Assembly (NCBI GenBank): GCA_014237465.1
Contig: JABZFM010000008.1
Location: 117,683-181,682, forward strand
Origin: Desulfobacteraceae bacterium
Lineage (GTDB): Bacteria > Desulfobacterota > Desulfobacteria > Desulfobacterales > Desulfosalsimonadaceae
Reading direction: 5' to 3'
Length of the DNA stretch: 64,000 bases
The notes under the pieces were generated by a model. It was not told the origin of the DNA. It was given only the letters and a program-made list of their open reading frames with translations, and made no database searches. The position numbers were made by a program, and so were the translations under genes. Positions 48,259 through 57,797 of this stretch are shown piece by piece (within the stretch, counting starts at the first letter, position 1; every line of letters starts with the position of its first letter).

Positions 48259-50922
48259 TTAAATGATCCCTTGTTTTCTCAGATATTTGATTTGAGAACC
48301 GGACAGATCGGCCGGATCTTTGATCGATGGCTTGATTCGTACCGGCGGACAACCCGGACGGTCAAATTGTTGTTCCCAATCAAACACCTTTACGGTAAAT
48401 CCATTTTGCGTAAGTAATGATATAGCCCTTTGCGTCCCTTTACGGCCGGCATCATCCCGATCCAGAAAAAGTTTAATTTCCTTTATGACCACATGCGATG
48501 CAATAAATTTCAATCTGTCGATCTGCTCTGTGGAGATATGGGCACCCATCAGCGCACCCACATTCAGACAGCCGGATGACACAAGTGCTGCCACATCGAA
48601 AAAACCTTCCACCAGAATAAGGCCGAAACGCTCAGCCTGTTCCCTGGCCGAATGGTCCATTAACAACTTGTCCTGGTTGTAAATTTCCAATTTTTTGTAA
48701 AAAGGAAATCCCCAGTATCTGCCATCGGCGTCTGCCTGCCGGTCTGTTAATGACCGGCCGACATGGCTTAAAATTATGGGCTTCAAATCGGAACTGATGC
48801 CTCGCACCTGAAACACCAATCGGCCGTTTAATGGTGATGTGGCCCCGTCCGGCCTTTCCGGCAGGTAGCCGCAACCCAGATATTGACAGGCTTTCATAGA
48901 AATCCCCCGCTTCTCAAACGCCGCATGTCCGGGTTTGAAAAAAGGCCGCAAATCAACTTTAACCGGCTTGTTTTCCTTTGGATGATTCAGTTTTTGGACG
49001 GGCTTCGGATCAACCGGTTTTGCCGTTTGATTCAGATCCGAAATCTGGTTTTCCAACATCCAGCCGGCCACTTGATAGCAGTTCATCTCTCGTCCCTTTT
49101 GTCCCAGCATATCCTGACAAAAATTGAGGATGCCTCCGCCTTTTCCACTGCTGAAATCATTGAATATGTTCTGTTTTAAATGGATATGCAGTGACGCCTC
49201 TTTCTCACCTGTAAAAGGTGACTTGATCCAGATTTCATCGTTTTTACTTTGTTTTTTAGGCTCAAGACCAAAGATTTCGATCACCTTTAACCAATCGGCA
49301 TTTTGCCATACCATGGGCAAATTCTCCCGTGACAGGACAATATTATTTTCAGCTTTGGCTGCGAATTTATCAAAAAATGCACCATAGTCACTGGACGGTC
49401 GAATCAGTTTGTGTTCCTGACTAATTTCGCTTTTGGTATCGGTTGAAGACTTGCAAGCCTCGACCAACCGGCAAAACGACTTGTAACCTAACAGTCCCAT
49501 CTCCACGGCTTTTTCCGCCGCTGACTCAATACAACCGGCTTCATATTTCCGGGCCAGGTTCACAACGCCTTGCATACGCCTTTGTCCGGGACGGCCTTGT
49601 TGTTCAAACATAAGTTCACACAGCTTTCTGGTGAAAGGCCCGATACGCTCCGCCTTGCCTAATAGATATACAGTCTGTCGGGATGGATTGAAAATCCGGT
49701 CTTCCGGTGCCATTTTCACCGCGCCCGGGCGAGAGCTTTTTATATGCGTACGGATTTTTTCCATGGTCACAGGATCAATGATTTCAATCTCATGTTCATA
49801 TATCCGGACAATGACGTCCTGGTGCAATGGCGCCGGAAGGGCCGAATAATACGAATGTCCCACCTGGATCATCCCGTCATCATACACTTTGCGAGTCTCT
49901 TGTTGAAAATAACGAAAACCGGTCAATGGCAACGGATTTAAAGAGGGTTTCTCTTCCTGGAACATAAGCTCCACTTGACGCTTCATCCTTCCGTGTATTC
50001 GCTTTGCCGCCCATACTTCTTCCCAATGCATCAGCCACTGGTTTTGCGCTTCAATCGATTCAAATCGTCTTCCTTTCAGGCCCGTATCCTGAGTATGTTG
50101 GATGGCGCTTTCAACGGTACCTTTTCGATTAGGATCTCTCACCCGTGCCGGATCGGCCATTACGCCATAATGATTGAGCATTGCTGCGTAAATCGGATTC
50201 AATTCCGGTTCATAAATATCCGGCTTGATGACGCCTTCCTTTAAATTGTCCAGCACCACATATTTTACAGTGCCGCCAAAATACCGGAAAGCCTCTTCAT
50301 GAAGTCTGGCCCAGGTTTCCTGGCTCGACTTCCAAACCACTTTGCGAAAGCAACGTCGGGAGTACTTCAGGGTCATGACAAACAACCGGGGACGTCGGTA
50401 TTTGCCTGATGAATGCAAAGTCATGGCACCTTGACCATAATCCACCTGGGCCTCTTCACCAGGCAAATATTCCAGACGGTCGAACAGCTTGGGTGTATTT
50501 TTCTTTAGCCCCCGTACAAAACGTTTTACGCTGTTATACTTGTTGTTAAAATTGAACCGTTCCACCAAATCCTGATAAATGGACATAGCATTTCGACCCA
50601 GTCTTACCTGTTGCTCTATCCATTTTCGATGGGGTTCGCAGGCTGATCTGGCATGAAACGGAATCTTCTGTGTATCCACTGGAATCACCGGTGGCCGGGG
50701 TGGGGGATTTTGATTTTGATCTTTATCCAGGCCGGTGATAACCAACTCGGTAGAAGGTGAAGAATCACCTTTATCCGGAGAGGGTATTATGTCGAATTGT
50801 CGTCCGTACTTGCGGATCGTTTTACGGTCAATCCTTGCTTTACGGCTGATCTCACGCTGACTGATATTATTCTTGAGCAAGGTAACCAGCGTGGCTTTCT
50901 TGTCTGGCTTCAAAACGTTCAT
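48259..50922 (-). CDS. istA: IstA-type DDE transposase fused to a DnaG-like primase (TOPRIM)
   Basis: 887 residues in one unbroken frame; ordinary IstA has about 400-520. Residues 1-45 are a resolvase-like HTH (QREISRKARIDRKTIRKYGR). Residues 150-290 are the integrase core with the DDE residues D161 (QVDYGQ), D225 (VVLDNLKEG) and E271 (KGTVESAI). A beta-barrel Mu-type C-domain follows to about 420. From about 530 a primase begins: a CHC2-like zinc-finger fold lacking its cysteines (IWIKSPFTGEKEASLHIHLK, FNDFSSGKGGGILNF), the DnaG core N-subdomain (GRLVFQV, HVGRSL, GRYWGFP) and a TOPRIM with E772 (LILVEGFFD), D821 and D823 (LFLDRDDAGRKG), ending KDPADLS as in DnaG. GGAGACAGAAAGG precedes the ATG. 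The fusion implies transposon-encoded priming, an inference. Confidence 0.88.
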   Translation of the reverse strand: MNVLKPDKKATLVTLLKNNISQREISRKARIDRKTIRKYGRQFDIIPSPDKGDSSPSTELVITGLDKDQNQNPPPRPPVIPVDTQKIPFHARSACEPHRKWIEQQVRLGRNAMSIYQDLVERFNFNNKYNSVKRFVRGLKKNTPKLFDRLEYLPGEEAQVDYGQGAMTLHSSGKYRRPRLFVMTLKYSRRCFRKVVWKSSQETWARLHEEAFRYFGGTVKYVVLDNLKEGVIKPDIYEPELNPIYAAMLNHYGVMADPARVRDPNRKGTVESAIQHTQDTGLKGRRFESIEAQNQWLMHWEEVWAAKRIHGRMKRQVELMFQEEKPSLNPLPLTGFRYFQQETRKVYDDGMIQVGHSYYSALPAPLHQDVIVRIYEHEIEIIDPVTMEKIRTHIKSSRPGAVKMAPEDRIFNPSRQTVYLLGKAERIGPFTRKLCELMFEQQGRPGQRRMQGVVNLARKYEAGCIESAAEKAVEMGLLGYKSFCRLVEACKSSTDTKSEISQEHKLIRPSSDYGAFFDKFAAKAENNIVLSRENLPMVWQNADWLKVIEIFGLEPKKQSKNDEIWIKSPFTGEKEASLHIHLKQNIFNDFSSGKGGGILNFCQDMLGQKGREMNCYQVAGWMLENQISDLNQTAKPVDPKPVQKLNHPKENKPVKVDLRPFFKPGHAAFEKRGISMKACQYLGCGYLPERPDGATSPLNGRLVFQVRGISSDLKPIILSHVGRSLTDRQADADGRYWGFPFYKKLEIYNQDKLLMDHSAREQAERFGLILVEGFFDVAALVSSGCLNVGALMGAHISTEQIDRLKFIASHVVIKEIKLFLDRDDAGRKGTQRAISLLTQNGFTVKVFDWEQQFDRPGCPPVRIKPSIKDPADLSGSQIKYLRKQGII

Positions 50923-51091
50923 CCTTTCTGTCTCCCATGTATTTAATGATCAAATGATACATGGGGACTTTAACGTTCAGTCGCCTCTGGTCCAAAATTT
51001 TCTGCTTTTAAGAATTACGTCATTTTTTTTGGTGGCCAGGTGGGGGATTTTCAAGTGGCCACAAGTGGGGGATTTTGGGTGGCCATCGGGG

Positions 51092-53240
51092 AAATGCCAC
51101 CATAGGAAAATAGCGAACTAACACTGCAAAAATAATCTACCCCTTTTTTCAATTGTGATATATCAAATAAAATAAGTCGTTTTGAATGATTCATCAACTC
51201 AATAACGAATCTATTGATATCAATTACAGCTAAACATTGTCCTTGCTGAAAAGCCAAGTAACTAATTTCACTATCTTGACTGGAAGGCGTTTTCTTCCAC
51301 CTAAGAAACGGCAGGTAGAGTCCGGCAAGAAGATATAAAAACCTTAAAAAAAGCTTAAATATTCCTGAGACCGAAAGTTTAATTTCGATCTCTCCATAAA
51401 ATGCCAGCACTTTACTAAAATATTCTGCGGCCTCAATAAATTGTCCCCTGTTAAAATATGCGAAGGCAATATTCTTCTCAAGCATGGCGACCTTCTCAGG
51501 GTCAGCAGTATCACCATACTTTTTCAGGTACAGATTTAATGCCTCATGAAAATAGTGCAATGCTTCACTTGATGCCGAAGATTTCAGCGCTTCTTCACCG
51601 GCTTTTATCAGATATTTCTCGGTCTTTTCTTCATCCTCGCCCTGGGTGTAATGAAACGCAAGCACCCCATAAAACTCATGCAGCTTTTCGTTAAACACCT
51701 TTTCTATGGAATCTGCGACCGTCAGGTGAAGTTGTTTTCGCTTCTGAAACAAAATAGATTCATACGCCGCCTCTTGCGCAAGGGCGTGTTTAAACAGATA
51801 CTCCAGTTCTTCCATTCGACTGCGTTCACGGATAAGCTGGATCTCTTTTAAATAAGATAACCGGCTGTCTATATCATCAACCGTCTTTGCCACCTCAGTG
51901 ATAATCCGGTAAAAGAAGTTTCTCCCGATCACTGAGGCGACCTTGACCAGATCCCTTGTATTCTCATCGAGCCGGTCAATCCTTGCCATGAGCACATCAT
52001 TGATGGTGTGCGGAATAGTCATTGTGTCGATCTTATCGGTGACCTCAAATATCCCGTTTTTCTTAACCACTGCCCCTTCATCAATGAATGATCGCACCAC
52101 CTCTTCAATAAAAAAGGGATTACCGCCGGCACGCTGGATGATTTTATCCTTTACGCCATGATAAAGCCCCTTGATGTTGAGCATGTTATTGATGAGCGTT
52201 TCACTGTTTTCCTCATCCAGCGGCTGGAGTGATATCTCAACATAATATTCAGTCCGCCGTTCTTTTAAAGTCTCAATTATTCTATCACCTGTCTCCTTAT
52301 GGTGGGGACGGAACACATTAACAAATACGATTCTCCGGGTTTCCGACAGACGAAACAAAGATTCCAAAAGCTCAATAGAACTGGTGTCTGCCCAGTGAAG
52401 GTCTTCTGTTACAAACACCAGCGGGGTCAGATCGGTTGCCTTGATTAAAAGATCCTTCATATGCTTTAAAATCTGTTTCTCCAGCGCTTCTCCTTCTATA
52501 CCCTCAATACTTTGAGCATACCGGCCTGAAAGCTTAATCCCCATAAGTGTTGCCACAAAAGGAAGGATCTCGTCCGTATCTTCCTGACATGCACGCCTGA
52601 CAGCCGTCTCGAGTTTTCCAAATGCTGTTGCCGTGTTGTCATCATCCTTGATTCGTGCCCAGTGTTTCAATAAGTTGATGATCGGGTGAAAACTTAAATT
52701 CCGGCCAATGGAAATAGCTCTTCCTTCAAGAAGCGTGACACGTTTCTTCAATGGGCTGTTTCTAAGCTCTGAAACAAGACGAGATTTTCCAATACCCGCT
52801 TCACCGATGATATTTATAACCGACCCCTCCCCATTGATCGCCTTCATTACCTGAAGCTCCAGTTTGTCCAGCTCTTTGTCTCTCCCCACCATCTCGGAAT
52901 ATATCTGCCGATCAAGACCTGCTCCGGATTTATCAACCTGACCAACAAGCTCATATACATCTAAAGGCTCTTTTTTGCCTTTAACCTCTACCTTTCCCCG
53001 AGGGTTAAATTTGAATTGTTGGCTGACCCGCTTGTAAGTGATTGGAGAAACCAATACTGTGCCTGGCTCTGCCATGCTTTCCATCCGAGCCGCTAAGTTC
53101 GTGGTGTCACCGATAGCGGTATAGTCCATCCGTAGATCATCTCCAATAGACCCGACAATTACAGGACCTGAGTTAAGACCGATCCGCATTTTAAATTCAA
53201 ATCCGTATTTTTTCTTTAACTCTTCACTGTATATCTTCAT
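51092..53240 (-). pseudogene. 5' part of cyclase/ATPase/TPR gene A, interrupted by the IS21 element
   Basis: About 716 codons from MKIYSEELKKKYGFEFKMRI to SLFSYGGIS, after which the frame enters the IS and stops at 51051. The first 75 residues are the second half of a class III nucleotide cyclase domain (GLNSGPVIVGSIG, MDYTAIGDTTNLAARMES). Next comes a large AAA/STAND-type ATPase (Walker A GEAGIGKSRLV near 140; Walker B FVTEDLHWADTSS) and TPR repeats from about 540. The first half of the cyclase, with its FxDxxGFT metal site, is missing here and in gene B. The ATG overlaps the TGA of the zinc-ribbon ORF upstream (ATGA). Confidence 0.8.
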
Positions 53241-53461
53241 GGCGCTTTGTATGGATAGGGCAGAACTGTCACCCGCTTCCGCTCTCCCTCCATGGCACTT
53301 CGGGAGGTAAGGATCTTATCGGCGAGAAACTTGGGTGTGTAGGAGTGAGGTTGGGTGAAATCAATGGGGGAGGTTGTTTCTGGGCTTTGAAAGTTGTGGC
53401 CGCATTGATCGCAAAATTTTGCCTCTCCACGATTGTCATGCTGACATTTCGGGCATTTCAT
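53237..53461 (-). CDS. zinc-ribbon peptide, 5' piece of gene A
   Basis: 74 residues. MKCPKCQHDNRGEAKFCDQC is a CxxC...CxxC zinc ribbon. A linker leads to GERKRVTVL, where class III cyclases continue FADVAGFT. Here the sequence jumps to PYPYKAP and stops. The bases coding PYPYKAP, in another frame, read LSIQSAMKIYSEE, the second half of the cyclase, so about 75 codons are deleted with a frameshift. AAAGGG before the ATG is a good ribosome site. It lies 46 bp after gene B's stop, so A and B form one transcript. Confidence 0.7.
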   Translation of the reverse strand: MKCPKCQHDNRGEAKFCDQCGHNFQSPETTSPIDFTQPHSYTPKFLADKILTSRSAMEGERKRVTVLPYPYKAP

Positions 53462-53507
53462 ATTAATTCCCTTTGACTGAGGTTGTTCATGCCGAAAATA
53501 AATCTGG

Positions 53508-56500
53508 TTATCTCGCCGCCATCACCTTATCCAATTCATCTATATCCCACTGAAGATCCATTTCTTCAAACAGGGTCCGGGCTTTTTCAAGGTATTCTTC
53601 TGCAGTGATGCCGTTTAATTTTTTGTATTTGCTGTTGGATTCGAGAAGGTGCTTGCCGATTTCAAAATAGGTGCGGGATAAATCCGGTCGAGCACCTAAT
53701 TCCCCTCCTTTTTTGATTGCTCTGTTCCACCATTTGAAGGCTTTGTTCTGCTTACCGATAAGCCAGTAATATTCTCCAGTCAACCGGAGGATTTTGGTCC
53801 AGTATGGCGCATACTTTCTCAATTTCCTTAATGCTGTTTTTCGGCTTTTAGAGGCTTTTTTATGGAGGGTTGACAGATTCGAATTGTCATTAGAGACCAT
53901 GGCTTTCTTCAACATTTGAATATCTATAACAAACCGAGCTACGAGATAGGGCGCAATAAAAAAGGAAGTAATATACGTTTGCTGTTCAATTATCTTATCG
54001 CCTTGAAGTATTGATTCTTTTGCTTCATCGATGTTGTTTAACAAAATAAGCGCTTCAGCCTTCCAACCTAAGGCCATTAATTGATTCAGTTCTTCACTAT
54101 ACTGCCCAGACAAAATGATACAACGTCCAGCCTCCACATTTGTTTCAAATAGTTGCATTTTCTTTAACAGCAAATCAGTTTTTAGAACACTGGCACATAG
54201 AAGAGCATAACCATAATCGTAAGTATCAGCGATGTCATTTAATTCCGTAATCGAGAGCTCTGTTTCGTGAAAATCACCCTTTTCAGCTTTCATATAAGTG
54301 TATAAAAATGTATAATTCGCTGCATTCCAGAAATCACCTTTTTTCAAAGCCTCATCCATGAGCTTTTCTTCAAGAGATCCAGTCTCTTCCCAATCTCCCG
54401 AAAAAAAATTCGATGTTTGATACATAACTGCATATGCAGTGAGATTTTTAATGTTATTCTTATCCATTATAGTTTTGCTTAGTTCCAACAATTTGTTGCA
54501 TAATTTAAATGATAACCCGCTGCCAGCAAACAAGCCAGCTGTACCTATTATCATATTAATCGCTTCAGATGATTTTGCAATATCAACATTTAAAACCTTG
54601 TTACAGGCCCAAAGCGTATTAAAAAACAATCGAATTTGATCGAAGTACCATAATGCAGTACCCTTTTTGTAATAAAAGTCAAAAATCTCGTTATCCCTTT
54701 GATTGGGGGCAGGTTTCGTCTTTTTGAATAGACTATCCAAACCACTCATAATAAAGATGGCATTTGAGATGAACTTTATAATGGTGAGTATCCTATTTGG
54801 ATAAGTAGGTATATTCCAGTGTTCGAAAACTTTATCAATGTGCTCCACGGCCTCAACCCAACGAGTCTTGTTGTATAGGGCAATGGCAATATTTTTCTCA
54901 AACATGGCCAGCTTTTCTGAGTCCTTGGCATCTTTGCTAAACTGAAGATACAGCTTTAATCCTTCCTGATAGTAGTTCAACGCTTCGCTGGATGCAGAAG
55001 ATCTTATGGCTTCCTCACCTGCTTTCACCAGATATTGTTCTGCTTTTTCATAATCTTCGCCCTTTATATAATGCAGTGCCAACATCCCGTAAAATTCATG
55101 CAGCCGTTCATCAAAAACCTTCTCGATTGACCGGGCCACTTGCAGATGAAGGTCTTTTCGTTTCTGGTGCAAAATCGAGTCATAGACGGCTTCCTGGGCA
55201 AGGGCATGCTTGAAGAGATATTCCAGTTCCTCCATCCGCTGCCGCTCGCGGATGAGTTCAATCTCTTTTAAATAAGACAGCCGATTGTCGATCCCATCAA
55301 CCGCTTTAGCTACCTCAGTGAGAATCCGGTAAAAAAAACTCCTCCCGATCACTGAGGCGACTTTGACCAGATCTCTTGTATTATCATCTAGCCGGTCAAT
55401 CCTTGCCATGAGCACATCATTAATGGTGTGCGGAATCACCATTGTGTCGATCTTTTCAGTGACCGTAAACTCGCCGTTTGTTCTGACAACCGCCCCCTCA
55501 TCAATAAACGACCTTACCACTTCCTCGATGAAAAAAGGATTCCCGCCGGCGCGCTGAATAATCTGAGCAACCACTGCATGCTGGAGGCCTTTGATGTTTA
55601 GCATATTGTTAATAAGCGTTTCACTCATTTGTTCGTTTAGCGGCTGCAGATTGATTTCAACATAACGGTCTGGAAATTTTTCTTTGATGGTTTCTATTAT
55701 TCTGTCACCGGTTTCCGGGTGATTGGGTCGGAACACATTGATAAAAAGAATCCGCTGTGTCTCTGCGAGACTCAATAGGGATTCAAGGAGTTCAATGGAA
55801 CTGGTATCTGCCCAATGCAGGTCTTCTATCACAACAACCAGCGGAGTCAGTTCAGTTGATTTGATTAAAAGGTCCCGCATATTTTTAAAAATCAGTTTTT
55901 CGAGTCCTTCTCCTTCAATGCCTTTAATCCTTTCTGCGTGCCTGCCGGACAGCTTCATGCCCATCAGGGTCGCCACAAAAGGAAAAATTTCATTTGTATC
56001 TTCCGGACAGATACTTCTGATTGCTGTTTCAAGTTTGCTCAATGCTAATGTAGAAGTATCCTCATCTTTTATCCGTGCCCAGTGTTTTAAAAGGTTAATA
56101 ATGGGGTGAAAGCTTAAATTTCTGCCGATGGAGATCGCCCTTCCTTCCAGAAAGGTAACACGACTCACCACATCCCGATTTTTTAACTCAGCAATCAGCC
56201 TCGATTTTCCAATACCAGCCTCTCCGATCACATTAACGATAGATCCTTCTCCATCAACGGCTTTATTTATTTGAAGTTCTAATTTGTTGAGGTCATTATC
56301 TCTGCCCACCATTTCAGAAAAAATCTGCCGATCCATACCTGCTCCGGATTTATCAATCTGACCAACAAGCTTATACGCATCCAGAGGGTTCTCTTTTCCC
56401 TTCACTGTCATCTTGCCAAGCGGATCAAAATTAAAAGACTGACTGACTCGCTTGTAAGTGATTGGAGAAACCAAAACTGTGCCCGGCTCTGCCATGCTTT

Positions 56501-56660
56501 CCATTCTGGCAGCCAGATTGGTGGTATCACCAATGGCAGTATAGTCCATCCGTAGATCATCTCCAATAGACCCGACAATTACAGGACCTGAGTTAAGACC
56601 GATCCGCATTTTAAATTCAAATCCGTATTTTTTCTTTAACTCTTCACTGTATATCTTCAT
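53508..56660 (-). CDS. truncated class III cyclase / STAND-like ATPase / TPR protein, gene B
   Basis: 1050 residues. It has the same plan as gene A: half cyclase domain (1-75), AAA/STAND ATPase (Walker A GEAGIGKSRLI near 140; Walker B VVIEDLHWADTSS near 260; VIPHTINDVLMARIDRL), then TPR-like helices from about 540 to the end (LEEKLMDEALKKGDF, EYLEKARTLFEEMDLQWDID). Complete relatives are adenylate-cyclase-linked signalling ATPases (COG3899-like). Because the metal-binding half of the cyclase is lost, cyclic-nucleotide synthesis is not expected. The ATPase and TPR parts are intact and long, so the protein may still work. Translation would depend on the ATGA overlap with the upstream ORF. Confidence 0.75.
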   Translation of the reverse strand: MKIYSEELKKKYGFEFKMRIGLNSGPVIVGSIGDDLRMDYTAIGDTTNLAARMESMAEPGTVLVSPITYKRVSQSFNFDPLGKMTVKGKENPLDAYKLVGQIDKSGAGMDRQIFSEMVGRDNDLNKLELQINKAVDGEGSIVNVIGEAGIGKSRLIAELKNRDVVSRVTFLEGRAISIGRNLSFHPIINLLKHWARIKDEDTSTLALSKLETAIRSICPEDTNEIFPFVATLMGMKLSGRHAERIKGIEGEGLEKLIFKNMRDLLIKSTELTPLVVVIEDLHWADTSSIELLESLLSLAETQRILFINVFRPNHPETGDRIIETIKEKFPDRYVEINLQPLNEQMSETLINNMLNIKGLQHAVVAQIIQRAGGNPFFIEEVVRSFIDEGAVVRTNGEFTVTEKIDTMVIPHTINDVLMARIDRLDDNTRDLVKVASVIGRSFFYRILTEVAKAVDGIDNRLSYLKEIELIRERQRMEELEYLFKHALAQEAVYDSILHQKRKDLHLQVARSIEKVFDERLHEFYGMLALHYIKGEDYEKAEQYLVKAGEEAIRSSASSEALNYYQEGLKLYLQFSKDAKDSEKLAMFEKNIAIALYNKTRWVEAVEHIDKVFEHWNIPTYPNRILTIIKFISNAIFIMSGLDSLFKKTKPAPNQRDNEIFDFYYKKGTALWYFDQIRLFFNTLWACNKVLNVDIAKSSEAINMIIGTAGLFAGSGLSFKLCNKLLELSKTIMDKNNIKNLTAYAVMYQTSNFFSGDWEETGSLEEKLMDEALKKGDFWNAANYTFLYTYMKAEKGDFHETELSITELNDIADTYDYGYALLCASVLKTDLLLKKMQLFETNVEAGRCIILSGQYSEELNQLMALGWKAEALILLNNIDEAKESILQGDKIIEQQTYITSFFIAPYLVARFVIDIQMLKKAMVSNDNSNLSTLHKKASKSRKTALRKLRKYAPYWTKILRLTGEYYWLIGKQNKAFKWWNRAIKKGGELGARPDLSRTYFEIGKHLLESNSKYKKLNGITAEEYLEKARTLFEEMDLQWDIDELDKVMAAR

Positions 56661-56881
56661 GGCGCTTTGTATGGATAGGGCAGAACCGTCACCCGTTTTC
56701 GTTCTCCCTCCATGGCGCTTCGGGAGGTAAGGATCTTATCGGCGAGAAACTTGGGTGTGTAGGAGTGAGGTTGGGTGAAATCAATGGGGGAGGTTGTTTC
56801 TGGGCTTTGAAAGTTGTGGCCGCATTGATCGCAAAATTTTGCCTCTTCACGATTGTCATGCTGACATTTCGGGCATTTCAT
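56657..56881 (-). CDS. zinc-ribbon peptide, 5' piece of gene B
   Basis: 74 residues, identical to the peptide at 53237-53461 but for one residue (DNREE versus DNRGE). It has the same zinc ribbon, the same break after RVTVL and the same ATGA overlap with the next ORF. AGGTGA precedes the ATG. That the deletion is exactly shared shows it is older than the duplication or was spread by gene conversion. It could be a functional coupled leader ORF. Confidence 0.7.
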   Translation of the reverse strand: MKCPKCQHDNREEAKFCDQCGHNFQSPETTSPIDFTQPHSYTPKFLADKILTSRSAMEGERKRVTVLPYPYKAP

Positions 56882-57311
56882 TTTTATTCACCTGAATGAA
56901 AAGAATATGACAGAATTGAACCCGGGCGGGATCACCGGTCGAATTAGATTTGCAAATTAAAAGAACTTAAAAAGTAGAGGAAATGAATTTTTGTTGCCCC
57001 TGATTGGGTAGATTTACTAAATAGTTTAGGATGTAACAATCGGATTTGTCAAGAATATCTTTTTGTTATGGTTTAAGGTGGGTGTGCTTTCTGCTGATTT
57101 GTTGCGTAAGAAAAAGTTATAGGAAAGGCACATCATAACCTGTGCATCAGCTTATCAGGCCCATCACTAGTCCTGCGCCTTTTCAATTTTGCACATTGGG
57201 TCTAACATTCTTGACTCTCGAAAATCTGCAATTTTCATATTACTTTAAGATTCTTCTTCGTATTTAAGCACCATTAAGTGAGATCTGCCGTTAAATTCCA
57301 GAAATTTATGA
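56882..57311. other. 430-bp AT-rich intergenic region
   Basis: Between the minus-strand gene B and the minus-strand membrane protein. Apart from the promoter noted at 57023-57052, no ORF with a start and ribosome site and no repeat is seen. Confidence 0.4.
57023..57052 (-). promoter_or_regulatory. promoter for the cyclase/ATPase operon
   Basis: On the minus strand TTGACA (57052-57047) and TAAACT (57028-57023) are 18 bp apart. Transcription would start near 57016, about 135 bases before the zinc-ribbon ORF of gene B. No operator-like palindrome is evident. Confidence 0.45.
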
Positions 57312-57797
57312 TTAATCCTCTCCATGGGTTACAACTTGATTGAAAGGACAGGATAAATTCTGACAGTGGCGACAAATATAAAATAAAAGCCCTAAAAGTG
57401 TTGGAAGTGCAAAGACCCAAAAAAGGGTTAAAATAATTAAATTTTTCCAAATCCATAGATGTGGGATAATAACAAAACTTCCCATAAGCCCAATAAAACC
57501 AATTTTATCTATTAAGTTCAGGGGTGTTTCACGAAAATGATAAAGGCTTTTTAAAATAATCGGCGGATAAAAGAGGCAGCTATTATAAATATATACATGG
57601 GGGCAATGAGAACATAAAAAGTATAAAACACCCAAAACAAGCCCGATCAATGAATATGCTAAATACGCTAATCCGATATAAAAATTTTCCAAATAGGAGA
57701 TACCAATAGTCCCAACAATTATGAATCCATAAAAGCCGATTTGAAATAAACATTTATCTCTGAAAGAAAACGTTTGAAAGCATTTATTATTATTCAT
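57312..57797 (-). CDS. membrane protein with two cysteine/histidine motifs
   Basis: 161 residues with four to five hydrophobic helices (about 17-35, 40-62, 92-112 and 118-142). CSHCPHVYIYNSC follows the second helix, and CRHCQNLSCPFN lies at the C-terminus, both next to membrane edges. The two clusters could hold a metal ion or Fe-S cluster at the membrane. AGGGGG before the ATG supports the start. I do not recognise the family. It lies between hrpA and gene B on the same strand. Confidence 0.6.
   Translation of the reverse strand: MNNNKCFQTFSFRDKCLFQIGFYGFIIVGTIGISYLENFYIGLAYLAYSLIGLVLGVLYFLCSHCPHVYIYNSCLFYPPIILKSLYHFRETPLNLIDKIGFIGLMGSFVIIPHLWIWKNLIILTLFWVFALPTLLGLLFYICRHCQNLSCPFNQVVTHGED

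Larger units (their letters stand above)
47345..51091 (-). mobile_element. IS21-family insertion sequence with a primase-fused transposase
   Basis: 3747 bp. The ends are a perfect 13-bp inverted repeat: CCCCGATGGCCAC at 47345-47357 and GTGGCCATCGGGG at 51079-51091. AAAT flanks both sides (47341-47344 and 51092-51095), a 4-bp target duplication, as IS21 elements make 4-8 bp. Inside each end, copies of GTGGCC(ACTT)NAAAATCCCCCA are repeated (two at the left, three at the right), the multiple transposase sites typical of IS21. It carries istA and istB in the usual order, reading leftward. Excising it with one AAAT restores an unbroken reading frame in the host gene. The only odd part is the length of IstA. 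Confidence 0.9.

Noticed and set aside
48259..50922. The primase part of IstA as a separate gene merged by a lost stop
   Set aside because: There is no internal start with a ribosome site near residue 500-530, and the whole 887-codon frame is uninterrupted, so a true fusion is the simpler reading. It remains to be confirmed.
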